Shown one piece after another: positions 50,063-59,257 of a stretch of 64,000 bases of DNA. The DNA is from Autumnicola sp041679265. GTDB taxonomy: Bacteria > Bacteroidota > Bacteroidia > Flavobacteriales > Flavobacteriaceae. The notes below the pieces were generated by a model that saw nothing but the letters and a program-made list of their open reading frames with translations, was not told the origin of the DNA and searched no databases. Within the stretch, counting starts at the first letter, position 1; each line of letters begins with the position of its first letter. The translations under genes were made by a program, and so were the position numbers. The stretch is taken from contig NZ_JBGFSM010000013.1 of the NCBI RefSeq assembly GCF_041679265.1, positions 62,001 to 126,000 of the forward strand, in the 5' to 3' direction.

Positions 50063-51217
50063 CTAGCTATATCTAAAAATAGCGTTTAAACCGGCGTCTT
50101 TTTCAGGCATAAATGCATGTTCCACCAAATACACAGCTCCTCCGTTTTCTATTACTTTGGCGGCAGCAAGGTTGGTTAGCGAAGTGTTTTTTGAAGATCT
50201 CTGTTCTTCGGTTTCCACTTTACGGTTTTCCTCATTATAAGTTCCCCAAACTTCTCCCCGGTTTTCCAGGAAAAGGGTATCAATTTTTCCTTCAAAAGCT
50301 GCCGGAATGATATCACTTACTTTAGAAGAAACCTGCTCCGGAGTATGTTCTTTGAAATTTTCCAGTTTACTCCTTTTTTCTTTTTCCAGATGCGGCTCCA
50401 TTATTCCAAGGGCTTTTTGATGTAGGCCCAGCATATCGGAATCTGATGGATTTCCAGGAACAACTTCATCAAACAGGTTTTTATACGAATTCGCCTCCTT
50501 GTAAATAGGAAATAAATAATCCTGGCAGGCTACTACCAAAGGTGCCTTTTCATCACGCAAAATTTCATGAAGGCCTTTATCTATAGCCCTGAAAAACCTG
50601 AGAATCTCATTTTTATCATCTCGGTTTGCAGCATCATATCCATGCGTTGTGGCCGAACCCGTTTGGGAATTCTGCGTTTTACTCTTGCTGTGTTTTTCTT
50701 CATAATCATAACCCACCCTGTCTTCCAGCTGGGAAGGCGTAAGATCGTCTACTTCAATTTCCCCAATGCTGTGTTTTGTTGCTTCATAAAAAGAAACGCT
50801 GTCCTGGGTTACCGCAAGCAGGTAGAAACGTTCATCTCCATTAAAAACAGGAACCAGTGGCCGCACGTAAAATTCTTTGGAAATATACTTATAGGCTTCA
50901 AAGTTTACGGGAACAGTAAATTTTTCAAAAAAGCCTTCCGCAGAAAATATTGCCAGACCATCGGACTGATGTCTCCAAAATTCGGCATCATCTATAAGTT
51001 CCTGTACAGGCTTGCCTAATTGCTCTATTTTTTCACCGGGAACCTCCATTGCTTCCAGTTCCTTTTTCGTTTCATCCCAAATGGATTTTAACTGCGTCCT
51101 GGATTTTTGCTCCAAAACTTCCTTTCCGCCTCTTTGCGTAGGAAGAAAAATGCTCACGCAAGGCTCTCCATGGAAGTTTGAAATTTCTTTAAATTTTTCC
51201 TGACTTATAATTGACAT
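50063..51217 (-). CDS. baeRF-family (bacterial archaeo-eukaryotic release factor-like) protein
   Basis: This 384-residue protein starts FKEISNFHGEPCVSIFLPTQRGG, which matches the opening of the baeRF families, relatives of eRF1. It has an N-terminal release-factor-like domain, a central YFYLLAVTQDSVSFYE-type stretch (here RFYLLAVTQDSVSFYEAT) and a C-terminal L7Ae-like fold (KVIENGGAVYLVEHAFMPE). The family is predicted to rescue or quality-control ribosomes; it lacks a visible GGQ. It is usually found near stress genes. It is monocistronic, with its own terminator. Confidence 0.75.
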   Translation of the reverse strand: MSIISQEKFKEISNFHGEPCVSIFLPTQRGGKEVLEQKSRTQLKSIWDETKKELEAMEVPGEKIEQLGKPVQELIDDAEFWRHQSDGLAIFSAEGFFEKFTVPVNFEAYKYISKEFYVRPLVPVFNGDERFYLLAVTQDSVSFYEATKHSIGEIEVDDLTPSQLEDRVGYDYEEKHSKSKTQNSQTGSATTHGYDAANRDDKNEILRFFRAIDKGLHEILRDEKAPLVVACQDYLFPIYKEANSYKNLFDEVVPGNPSDSDMLGLHQKALGIMEPHLEKEKRSKLENFKEHTPEQVSSKVSDIIPAAFEGKIDTLFLENRGEVWGTYNEENRKVETEEQRSSKNTSLTNLAAAKVIENGGAVYLVEHAFMPEKDAGLNAIFRYS

Positions 51218-51238
51218 ATCTAAAATTTTTTGGTTGAA

Positions 51239-51270
51239 AAGGAAGCGAATTTTGGATTTTCAGCTTCCTT
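51239..51270 (-). terminator. Terminator-like hairpin after the DUF1853 gene
   Basis: AAGGAAGC (51239-51246) and GCTTCCTT (51263-51270) enclose 16 nt; on the minus strand TTTTC follows. It could instead be a structured leader of the baeRF gene. Confidence 0.4.
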
Positions 51271-51400
51271 TATTATGGTTATTCGCTTTTTTCAAGATAA
51301 GCCGAATTATAGCCAATTCAAAGGGCTTTGAAGGCCATTGGTGCTAAATGTTTCTTAATTAATGTTTACGATTTTATAAGCCTCTCTTAGCTAAAATAAA

Positions 51401-52219
51401 TTACCACCAGACTAAAAAGAATTTCTCATAATTTTCTTCGGAAGTTTTCATCCAGATTAAGGGGGACCTTTTTTTAAGAAGAAATACGTTTACCTGTTCT
51501 ATAATTTCTGAATAGGAGTACCATATTTTATTGTGCATGGGATCTACAGGCCAGTCTGGCTTTTTCGGACTGTAAAAAAGGGCATTTTCGTATGGTGCTC
51601 CCCGGAATTCTCCTGCTTTTATCCAGTAACCGCTGATGCATTCTTTGTTAATATGAGAAAAGGTGTCCTTCTTTAATTTCTTCGGAAGAAAAAGCTGAGC
51701 TTTAAAACAAACCTCCTGAAGGATTTCCGAAGGATCTAAATTGTGGTTTTCAAGAAACTCTTCAGTCTCGGGTCTAAAGAGTAAAGGGAATTGATTTTCT
51801 TTTAACCTTTTAATTTTTTGGAGTAAAGTATCTCTTCTATTCGGGCCAATCCAACGCTCAGTTTCATTTTGAATTTCGGGATCATAAACATAAAACTTAT
51901 AAACCAGTTCCACATGATAAAACTTTTTTTGCAGCGGGTTTTTCAGTAAAAAGTCAATCTCACCAATGGTAATCTTTTCTCTGTGAATCTGAATATTGGA
52001 GGCTATAAGCTCATAATCTGGCGTAAAATTAATAAGGTGTTTAAAAAAGCTCTCCATTCTCTTCCCAAGAATATTGTGAGAAGAATAAACAGAATCCAGC
52101 CCATTAAATTCTTTATCTTTCTTCGGAAAATGAAATTGCTTCATCCCAAATTGGTCCTTTTTCCATAGGGGAGGAGTAGACCAGAATCCTAAAAGCTGCT
52201 CCTTTATTTTATCTTCCAT
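51401..52219 (-). CDS. DUF1853 family protein
   Basis: This 272-residue protein belongs to DUF1853. The core around YELIASNIQIHREKITIGEIDFLLKN and YHVELVYKFYVYD resembles a PD-(D/E)xK-like fold with candidate residues E, D and E-x-V; whether it is a nuclease is unproven. The frame opens at 52279, but that ATG lies inside the hairpin terminator of the upstream gene, so the start at 52219 (MEDKIKEQLLGFW) is used. No close neighbours suggest a role. Confidence 0.8.
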   Translation of the reverse strand: MEDKIKEQLLGFWSTPPLWKKDQFGMKQFHFPKKDKEFNGLDSVYSSHNILGKRMESFFKHLINFTPDYELIASNIQIHREKITIGEIDFLLKNPLQKKFYHVELVYKFYVYDPEIQNETERWIGPNRRDTLLQKIKRLKENQFPLLFRPETEEFLENHNLDPSEILQEVCFKAQLFLPKKLKKDTFSHINKECISGYWIKAGEFRGAPYENALFYSPKKPDWPVDPMHNKIWYSYSEIIEQVNVFLLKKRSPLIWMKTSEENYEKFFLVWW

Positions 52220-52269
52220 TGGCACTAAAATACTTAAACCTGAGCACAGATAAGAAACTACTGCAACTA

Positions 52270-52301
52270 AAAAAGCCATGTCTTCTCCTGAAACATGGCT
52301 T
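52270..52301 (-). terminator. Terminator after the haloperoxidase-like gene
   Basis: AAGCCATGT and ACATGGCTT form a 9-bp stem (52273-52281, 52293-52301); on the minus strand TTTTTTAG follows. It excludes the ATG at 52279 as a gene start. Confidence 0.8.
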
Positions 52302-52323
52302 ATTTTTATTTAATGATGAAATC

Positions 52324-53805
52324 TTACATTTCACCAAGATGTTTTTGATAAAATTTCCAGGTTTCATGTGCCACGTCGCGCCCAAGTTTTAGCCCGGCAA
52401 GATTATCAGACTGGATATGATAGCCGCCAAGTACCCTGGAAATACCTGCCATTTCTGCTGCTTCTGTAAAGGTGGGAAATTTAAGGATTACCTCTTTTTC
52501 TAATCGGTTGGGCTCTGTAAGCGCACCGGGGATCAGCTTTACCTGAGATCCAAATTTGTCGCTTCCCGTAAACAATTTTAAAGCTTCCCCGCAGGCGCCG
52601 CTAATGGTACTGTGCCCGGAAGTATAACTGGGAAATGGCGGACAAAGAAAAGTAGCAGGGGAGTAAGGCCGCCACCCGGTTCCTTTCATTTTAACCATGC
52701 CTTCTTCGGGGCCGCCCCAACCGGTGATGATGCTATCTTTATAATATTCATGAACCAGTGCAAAAGGACGGGCAAAATCGTAATACATTTTAGATTCCCA
52801 GGAAGCTATAAAGGCATCCATGGCGGTAATTTGCACATAAAAATACATTTTCACATCTTCATCCAGCGTGTGTTGATCCCTTACCGAAACCTGCTGCGAA
52901 AAATTCAACCAGTGGCCTGCCTGCTGAACAGATTGAGGCCCATCCCGCATAAACTCTACCAGGGCCTTTTGTTCCCCTGTAAGATTTGCCTGTAGCTCCA
53001 CAACTTCCATCACTTCTTTTTTAAGTTGTTCAGAACCAATTAAAGGCGGGGGTCCCGGCCTAAACTGGTCTGCCGATTTTAAACCAATGGGTTCTACCTG
53101 GTCCCAGTACGGGGTAAGGCATTTAGGCGCAAATTTTCCTCCTTTCCCATCAGAAAAATATTTGGATTGCCACCTGTTAGGATCTACATTTTCATCGGCA
53201 GTATTTACCGGCTCATACCCGGAATAGTCAAAATAATGCTTGCCTAGAGAACCTTCTTCCTCGCCATATTGATTGGCCCCGTCGTTATGCCTGGCTTCAA
53301 TAACTGCTTTGGCGGCAAGATTCCCTATTCCCACAGGATTGGAGGGATCTAAAGAGTGATCGTCCGGATCCAGCCCCAATTCCAGCATAAAATCCCTGAA
53401 GAGCTGTTCATCGCTATAATAATATTCATTCATGGCCCGGAAGGCCGCATAACTAATAGCAATTTCCTTATTATTTAGGTTTTGTTCCAGGGAAGGCCTT
53501 CTTGCCACATCTTTAAGATAAACGGGAACAGCACTTTCATCATACCTGGACCAGGCATCAAACACCGCCGTAAAGATCAGGCCCAGATAGCGGGAAGTTA
53601 TCGTGGGACGGGGCTTAAATTTTTCAGTATCATTAGCAGTCGCCACCAGCGCCAGATGCCCCCATTTATAAGCTATATTATCTTTACCAAGAGGTTCTGT
53701 TTTTTCTACCAGGGTGTTTTTATTAATATTATTTAACTGCTCTGAATACAGGTTTCCGGAGAAACAAAATAATCCAAAGAGCAGCATCGCAAAAAACCTG
53801 ATCAT
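52324..53805 (-). CDS. Vanadium-dependent haloperoxidase/PAP2-like secreted protein
   Basis: This 493-residue protein has a signal peptide (MIRFFAMLLFGLFCFSGNLYS). The vanadate/phosphate-binding residues appear in GTGWRPYSPATF, PSYTSGHSTISG and ISRVLGGYHIQSDN, the three motifs of the VHPO/acid phosphatase class. Members oxidise halides with H2O2 or hydrolyse phosphate esters; vanadium use is inferred. It is exported and stands alone, with 291 nt free of genes before it. Bacteroidota homologues are common in marine species. Confidence 0.85.
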   Translation of the reverse strand: MIRFFAMLLFGLFCFSGNLYSEQLNNINKNTLVEKTEPLGKDNIAYKWGHLALVATANDTEKFKPRPTITSRYLGLIFTAVFDAWSRYDESAVPVYLKDVARRPSLEQNLNNKEIAISYAAFRAMNEYYYSDEQLFRDFMLELGLDPDDHSLDPSNPVGIGNLAAKAVIEARHNDGANQYGEEEGSLGKHYFDYSGYEPVNTADENVDPNRWQSKYFSDGKGGKFAPKCLTPYWDQVEPIGLKSADQFRPGPPPLIGSEQLKKEVMEVVELQANLTGEQKALVEFMRDGPQSVQQAGHWLNFSQQVSVRDQHTLDEDVKMYFYVQITAMDAFIASWESKMYYDFARPFALVHEYYKDSIITGWGGPEEGMVKMKGTGWRPYSPATFLCPPFPSYTSGHSTISGACGEALKLFTGSDKFGSQVKLIPGALTEPNRLEKEVILKFPTFTEAAEMAGISRVLGGYHIQSDNLAGLKLGRDVAHETWKFYQKHLGEM

Positions 53806-54096
53806 TATTTGATGATTTAAAAATTATATCGATTCAGAATATAAATGAACTAAATAAAAATAAAAACTAATAATATTTTCTTAAAAAATTTAGAAGTTGT
53901 TGTAGAGGAAATACCACACAATTTATGGAAATGCAAGGCTCGCAATGTTTCCGGAATAAAAGAAAATAATTTGGCGAGCATAAGAGCTTTTCATTCCTGA
54001 TAATATCTTCAGCATTGATCCAAGAAGTTAAGAAGCAGAAGAATTAAATTATTCAGAACTGAGTAAAAACTATTCCGATAGGAGACATATCAATAA
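53806..54096. other. Gene-free stretch
   Basis: This AT-rich 291 bp has no ORF of coding character. GCTCGC (53938-53943) and GCGAGC (53974-53979) are a weak inverted repeat. No promoter box is clear to me. Confidence 0.4.
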
Positions 54097-54969
54097 TTAC
54101 GCAATCTTTATCTTATAATCTTCAATTCTTTCAAGAAATTCTTCTGTTTTAGCTGAAGGGACAGCAACATAATCACATTCTTCAAGATTGGAGTGGATCC
54201 CTATATCATTCACTTTATTGATTGCGTTAAACATTCCATCCTTTTTGTAAATCCTGTAAAGCGAATATTGCAGGCTGTTTAGGAGGTCCTGTATAGCATC
54301 CTGTCGATTTTTTCTATCGAGATTTTCCGGTTTGTAAACCGGCAGAATTTCTAACAGGATAAAAGGCTTATCTGAGGCAATTTTAGATTTAAAACTTTTT
54401 AATACCTCCAGTTCCCCACCTTCAACATCTACCTTTAAAAAAGCGGTTTTTTCCTTCAAATCAGGAATTAACTCTTCATAATGAAATAAAGGAATATATT
54501 CTTTCCTGTAAACCTTCTTACTTCGGAAATCCTCAAGCATGGAAGCACAACTATCGGCATCATCTGCATAAAAGAAATTCAATTTTCCAATCCCAGTCTT
54601 TTCAGATATACCCACCGGAATTATTTTAGCAAATTGGATATTATTAGCTTCAATCAGTCTTCTTAAGTAAAAAAGACAGCCTGCATTAGGCTCAAATCCC
54701 AGGTAATTTATTTTTGGGTTTACACTTCTTAACTTGAGTAGTGTTTGCCCAATATTGGCTCCCACATCTAAAAAATTTCCACTGCTTTGCGGGAGAAGAA
54801 TTTCCAGTAAACGCGTCATCCAGGGTTCAGAAGTACTAAGGTTTGTGTACCCCATTTCTCCCATAATGGGAATCTTAAAACCTTTGTTATTAATTTTTAC
54901 CGTGCTGGTATAGTTAAAGAATTTTAGAATGCGGGCCTGGTATAGTAATTCTGTGATTGTTTTGCTCAT
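54097..54969 (-). CDS. FkbM-family methyltransferase
   Basis: This 290-residue SAM methyltransferase has motif I in FLDVGANIGQTLLKLRS (about 69-85), the acidic residue in YLGFEPNAGCLFYLRRL and the FkbM signature FLKVDVEGGELEVLKSF (about 174-190). FkbM enzymes O-methylate sugars or polyketides, often in surface glycans. No glycan cluster adjoins it here, so the substrate is open. It is divergent from truA. Confidence 0.88.
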   Translation of the reverse strand: MSKTITELLYQARILKFFNYTSTVKINNKGFKIPIMGEMGYTNLSTSEPWMTRLLEILLPQSSGNFLDVGANIGQTLLKLRSVNPKINYLGFEPNAGCLFYLRRLIEANNIQFAKIIPVGISEKTGIGKLNFFYADDADSCASMLEDFRSKKVYRKEYIPLFHYEELIPDLKEKTAFLKVDVEGGELEVLKSFKSKIASDKPFILLEILPVYKPENLDRKNRQDAIQDLLNSLQYSLYRIYKKDGMFNAINKVNDIGIHSNLEECDYVAVPSAKTEEFLERIEDYKIKIA

Positions 54970-55092
54970 TTGCAGGAAGGCTTAAACTTGGACTAAAAAT
55001 AGGGATATTATTATTACTGATTGCATACACCTCTATTTTGCCGTCACTTTCTGCTCTTGATTATCTTGTTATCTTTACCGAAAAATACAGGT

Positions 55093-55887
55093 TTGCAGCG
55101 AAAACGCTATTATTACCTCATAAAAATTCAGTTTTTAGGTTACCGTCTTCATGGCTGGCAAAAGCAGCCTAAATTAAAAACGGTGGAGGGGCTTATTACA
55201 AAAACCCTGCATTGGGCAATGCCGGACAGAAAATTCAAAATTTTGGGAAGCAGCCGTACAGATGCCATGGTATCGGCCCAGGAATCTTCTTTTGAATTAT
55301 TTCTTGAAAATGAACCGCTGGAAGACCTGGATGAATTTTTACAGATTTTTAATCTGAATTTACCCCAGGATATCCGCGCACTTTCGGTTAGGGAAGTGGA
55401 TGCCAAATTTAATATTATCCAGCATCCTAAGATTAAAGAATATGCCTACCTGTTTTCCTTTGGTGAAAAAAACCATCCGTTTTGCGCCCCAATGATGGCG
55501 AATTTTGTTTTTGATCTCGATCTTGAAACCATGAAAAAGGCTGCAAAACTTTTTGAGGGAACCCATAACTTCAGGAATTACTGCGTGCGGGTTTCTGAAA
55601 ACAGCAAGTTTGAAAGAGAGATCAAACGTGCTGAAATTACCGAAAATGATCTTTTCAAAGCCAGTTTTTTTCCGAAGAATAATTACATATTTCACGTGCA
55701 TGGCGAAGGCTTTTTAAGGCACCAGGTACGGCTTATGATGGGCGCGCTTGTGCAGGTGGGAAAAGGGGAATTGTCGCTGGACCAGATAGCGCAAAGTCTT
55801 AAAGGAGATGATGCCCTGCAAATGGACTACATCGCCCCGGCTTCAGGTTTAATACTGAATAAGGTTGGCTTTAAGGATTTGGATTAA
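55093..55887 (+). CDS. truA: TruA-family tRNA pseudouridine synthase
   Basis: This protein of 264 residues, if started at TTG 55093, opens LQRKRYYYLIKIQFLGYRLHGWQKQ with the family's YxxxGWQ-like segment. The catalytic Asp lies in GSSRTDAMVSAQ, where typical TruA has GRTDAGVHA. FLRHQVRLMMGALVQVG near the C-terminus is conserved. TruA makes pseudouridine at tRNA positions 38-40. The frame is open further upstream (TTG 55021), but that part has no family similarity. The altered active-site motif suggests a divergent paralogue or lineage variant. It converges with recQ. Confidence 0.82.
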   Translation: MQRKRYYYLIKIQFLGYRLHGWQKQPKLKTVEGLITKTLHWAMPDRKFKILGSSRTDAMVSAQESSFELFLENEPLEDLDEFLQIFNLNLPQDIRALSVREVDAKFNIIQHPKIKEYAYLFSFGEKNHPFCAPMMANFVFDLDLETMKKAAKLFEGTHNFRNYCVRVSENSKFEREIKRAEITENDLFKASFFPKNNYIFHVHGEGFLRHQVRLMMGALVQVGKGELSLDQIAQSLKGDDALQMDYIAPASGLILNKVGFKDLD

Positions 55888-55901
55888 TATTATGGAAATC
55901 T

Positions 55902-58004
55902 CTATTCCTCTTTCTCTAAAATCTTCAGAGAAACTTTTATATCCTCATAACTTATCGCTTCTTCAAAATACTCAAAGTAGGTCTTAAGGGACGGCGGATT
56001 GTCAAGTTCTGCCTTAGCCTTTTTTACCGATTCCAAATCTGCTGCAGAGATCAATGCCCGCAAATTAATTTCCTTTCCATCATCATAAAGTTTTATGAGA
56101 TGAGAGTAAATGGTGGTAGAAGCCAGTTTTCGTTTTTGGGATATTTCTTCTATATTCAAACCTTCAGCATACATTTCTCCCGTGACCTCAAAGGTCTTTC
56201 CTTTTTTTGCCGATTTTCGTTCCCTTTTTTCTTTACTGAATGCTATAATCTCTTTAATAAAACGATAGCCATAATCCTGCATTTTTCGTTTTCCCACCCC
56301 GTTAATCTGCAAAAACTCCTCATCGCTCATTGGCCGTTCCTTTTCCATTTCCTTAAGCGTGGCATCGTTAAAAATAAGGTAGGCGGGAATTTCTTCTTCC
56401 CTTGCGATCTCCAGCCTTAGCTGTCTCAACTTTTCGAATAAGGAATTTTCTGTTTTAGAGGCGGTTTTCTGCCTGTCAATCTGCATTGCTTTTCTATCGG
56501 GAACTTCAGCCAGGTTTACTTTTTCGCCTTCAAAAAGAACATTTTTAGCTGCTTTGGTAAGTTGCAAATGGTTCTTTCTATGAAAAGCAATTTCAGCATA
56601 TCCCATATTAATCAGCTGAATAAGATACTGTTGCCAGTGATGCCAGGAGAGGTCGCTTCCCACTCCATAAGTGGGTAGTTGCTGGTAATTTTTAGACAGT
56701 ACGGCTTCATTCTGGGAACCTCGTAAAACATCTATGACCACGGTAACAGGTTCCCTTTCTTTAAGCCTGTAAATACAGGAAAGTGCTTTTTGGGCTATTA
56801 TAGTGCCATCAAAAAACTGTGGCGGATTTTTACAAATATCACAGTTCCCGCAATTTTCCTGTTTTAGCTCTCCAAAATAATTTAGCAGAATTTTCCTGCG
56901 GCAGGTTAAAGCTTCAGAATACTGTTTCATGCGTTCCAGCTTGGCCAGCTGTACCTCTTCATTTGCGGCATTGGAAGCAAATTTTTGCAGCTGTACCACA
57001 TCAGCATAACTATGAAAGAGTAGGGTGTCTGAAGGCAATCCGTCTCGTCCTGCGCGGCCTATTTCCTGGTAATAACCTTCCATGTTTTTAGGCATATTGT
57101 AATGGATAACCCACCTGATGTTGGATTTATCGATTCCCATTCCAAAGGCAATTGTGGCGCAAATAATCTGCTTTTCATCATTGATAAAATCCTCCTGGAT
57201 GCTAGTTCGCTGCTCGTGGTTTAAACCGGCATGGTAAGCTTCAGCCTTAAAACCTTTGGCTTTAAGTTTTGCCGCTATTTCTTCAGTAGTTTTTCGGCTA
57301 AGGCAATAAATAATTCCACTTTCTTTCCTGCGCTTTTCCACAAATGAAGCAATCTGCTCAAAGCGCTTTATCCCGGGGCGCACCTCCAGGCTTAAGTTTG
57401 CCCTGTCAAAAGAGGCAACATGTTTTTTAGCATGAGGAATGTTTAATTGTTTGCAAATATCTTTTCGGGTCGCTTTATCTGCAGTGGCGGTGAGCGCAAT
57501 AACGGGAGTAGAAGGGAAGCGGTTCTTTAAGTAGCCAAGCTGGGTATATGCCGGCCTGAAATCGTGCCCCCAGCTGGAAATACAGTGGGCTTCATCTATG
57601 GCAATTAAACTTACCTTGCCATTACTAATAATATTATCTACAAACTGAAGGCTTTCCGGGGCTACATAAAGAAGTTTAAGCTCATTTTTATCTATCTTTT
57701 GAAAAATAGCCTGTTGCTCTGCCTCCTGCTGACTGCTGTTAAGGTAAGCTGCCGGGACACCATTTGCGGTTAGCCCGTCCACCTGGTCTTTCATTAAAGC
57801 AATAAGTGGTGAGATTACCAAAGTGATCTGCGGAAGAAGAATCGCGGGAAGTTGATAGCAAATGGATTTACCACCACCCGTAGGCATAATTACCAGGTTG
57901 TCTTTACCTTCAAAAACAGCGTCTATGATCTTCTTCTGAAGCGGCCGAAAACTATCGTAACCAAAATATTCCTTTAACGTTTCTAAGAGCCGGGTTTCTT
58001 CCAT
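55902..58004 (-). CDS. recQ: ATP-dependent DNA helicase RecQ
   Basis: This 700-residue SF2 helicase has the RecQ opening GYDSFRPLQKKII, Walker A MPTGGGKSICYQ (40-51), DEAH in AIDEAHCISSWGHDFRP, and motif VI QEIGRAGRDG. The zinc-binding cysteines are in CRRKILLNYFG and CGNCDIC. A winged helix, an HRDC domain (about 530-600, LRLEIAREEEIPAYLIFND) and a C-terminal helix-turn-helix (EEISQKRKLASTTIYSH) follow. The last domain is seen in Bacteroidota RecQ. A -7 box overlaps the start, predicting a leaderless transcript. Confidence 0.95.
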   Translation of the reverse strand: MEETRLLETLKEYFGYDSFRPLQKKIIDAVFEGKDNLVIMPTGGGKSICYQLPAILLPQITLVISPLIALMKDQVDGLTANGVPAAYLNSSQQEAEQQAIFQKIDKNELKLLYVAPESLQFVDNIISNGKVSLIAIDEAHCISSWGHDFRPAYTQLGYLKNRFPSTPVIALTATADKATRKDICKQLNIPHAKKHVASFDRANLSLEVRPGIKRFEQIASFVEKRRKESGIIYCLSRKTTEEIAAKLKAKGFKAEAYHAGLNHEQRTSIQEDFINDEKQIICATIAFGMGIDKSNIRWVIHYNMPKNMEGYYQEIGRAGRDGLPSDTLLFHSYADVVQLQKFASNAANEEVQLAKLERMKQYSEALTCRRKILLNYFGELKQENCGNCDICKNPPQFFDGTIIAQKALSCIYRLKEREPVTVVIDVLRGSQNEAVLSKNYQQLPTYGVGSDLSWHHWQQYLIQLINMGYAEIAFHRKNHLQLTKAAKNVLFEGEKVNLAEVPDRKAMQIDRQKTASKTENSLFEKLRQLRLEIAREEEIPAYLIFNDATLKEMEKERPMSDEEFLQINGVGKRKMQDYGYRFIKEIIAFSKEKRERKSAKKGKTFEVTGEMYAEGLNIEEISQKRKLASTTIYSHLIKLYDDGKEINLRALISAADLESVKKAKAELDNPPSLKTYFEYFEEAISYEDIKVSLKILEKEE

Positions 58005-58009
58005 GGCAG

Positions 58010-58017
58010 CAAAGGTA
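58010..58017 (-). promoter_or_regulatory. -7 box for recQ, leaderless
   Basis: The minus strand reads TACCTTTG, 6 nt from the ATG (58002-58004), so transcription should start at the start codon. Confidence 0.65.
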
Positions 58018-58150
58018 AAATTTGCCTTTCAAATCTTTTAGCTTCCACGCTAAAATTATCCACTCTTGTTAAGGTAATTCTGAATTCTAATACCCGGCGG
58101 GCACAATGGCTGTAAATAATTCTTACTTTTATAAAAATTTTCTAAGCAGC

Positions 58151-59236
58151 ATGGCAAAATTCAGGAAGAAGTATTCGCTGAAGCGCCCCAGGAATACCAA
58201 GACCTTAAATCAGATTCCGGGAACAGTTACTTATGTTGGACACAAAGAAATTTCTGATGTTCATCTTGAAGTAATAGATTATAACAAGCAGGAATACAAC
58301 TGGTTTGCCTCCAAGTCTCCCGAAGATGCGTATAAATTTGAAGAACCGCTTAATGTTACCTGGTTTAATGTGAACGGACTTAATAATACCGCCGAAATTG
58401 AAAAGATGGGCGCCTATTATGATTTGCACCCGCTTATTCTGGAAGATATTGTGAATACCGGGCAACGTCCAAAAATTGATGAATATCCCGAATATATTTT
58501 TATTGTTGCTAAAATGCTCTATTACAATGGCGATGGCAATTTGCGCAATGAACATATTAGCATGGTGGTGGGAAAGGATTATGTACTCACCTTCCAGGAA
58601 GCAGACGGGGATGTATTTGACGGCGTTAGGGACAGGATAGCTAAAGATAAAGGCCGTATAAGGAATAGCGGTGCAGATTATCTGATGTTCGCGCTGCTCG
58701 ATGCGGTTATAGATAATTACTTCGCGGTAATAGATGATATAAGCGATAAGATTGAAAACTTTGAAGACCAGCTTTTTGTAAATAATTCTGCAGAAAACCT
58801 GGTGCAGGAAATACAGGAATTAAAAAGGACCATTTTGCGTATTAGAAGAGCTGTATTTCCGCTAAGGGAAGTAGTGGGAAGGTTAGAGAAGATGGACAAT
58901 AGCCTTATTGAAGATAAGACCATAAATTATATTCGTGACCTTTACGACCATATTATCCAGATTTCAGAAAATATTGATATTTACAGGGAGATGGTATGGA
59001 GCTTAATGGATATGTACATGACCACCATCAGCAATAAAATGAATGAAGTCATGAAGGTGCTTACCATAATGGCCTCCATATTTATTCCGCTTACTTTTAT
59101 TGCCGGGATCTATGGGATGAATTTTGAATATATGCCCGAGTTGCAGTGGAAGTATGGCTACTTCGCAGTTTGGGGAGTCATGATATTTGTCTTTCTTGGA
59201 ATGCTTTACTACTTTAAAAGAAAAAGGTGGTTGTAA
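58151..59236 (+). CDS. corA: CorA-family magnesium/cobalt transporter
   Basis: This is a 361-residue protein (376 if the ATG at 58106 is used). It has a large cytosolic alpha/beta domain (WFNVNGLNNTAEIEKMGAYYDLHPLILEDIVN) and a long stalk helix with two membrane helices at the C-terminus. The first membrane helix ends in the selectivity motif YGMNFEYMPE (GMN). CorA forms a pentameric Mg2+ channel in the inner membrane. The start MAKFRKKYSLKRP is preferred because a TACTTTTA box lies at about 58127, after the upstream ATG. Confidence 0.92.
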   Translation: MAKFRKKYSLKRPRNTKTLNQIPGTVTYVGHKEISDVHLEVIDYNKQEYNWFASKSPEDAYKFEEPLNVTWFNVNGLNNTAEIEKMGAYYDLHPLILEDIVNTGQRPKIDEYPEYIFIVAKMLYYNGDGNLRNEHISMVVGKDYVLTFQEADGDVFDGVRDRIAKDKGRIRNSGADYLMFALLDAVIDNYFAVIDDISDKIENFEDQLFVNNSAENLVQEIQELKRTILRIRRAVFPLREVVGRLEKMDNSLIEDKTINYIRDLYDHIIQISENIDIYREMVWSLMDMYMTTISNKMNEVMKVLTIMASIFIPLTFIAGIYGMNFEYMPELQWKYGYFAVWGVMIFVFLGMLYYFKRKRWL

Positions 59237-59257
59237 TCACTTTAAAAAATTTAACGT

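Noticed and set aside
52220..52279. Signal-peptide-like N-terminus of the DUF1853 protein from the ATG at 52279
   Set aside because: The ATG belongs to the terminator stem of the upstream gene, and the hydrophobic residues are translated from that intergenic DNA.
53938..53979. Possible tRNA or small RNA in the gap before the haloperoxidase-like gene
   Set aside because: Only one 6-bp inverted repeat was found; no cloverleaf, no T-loop GTTCRA and no CCA-like end.
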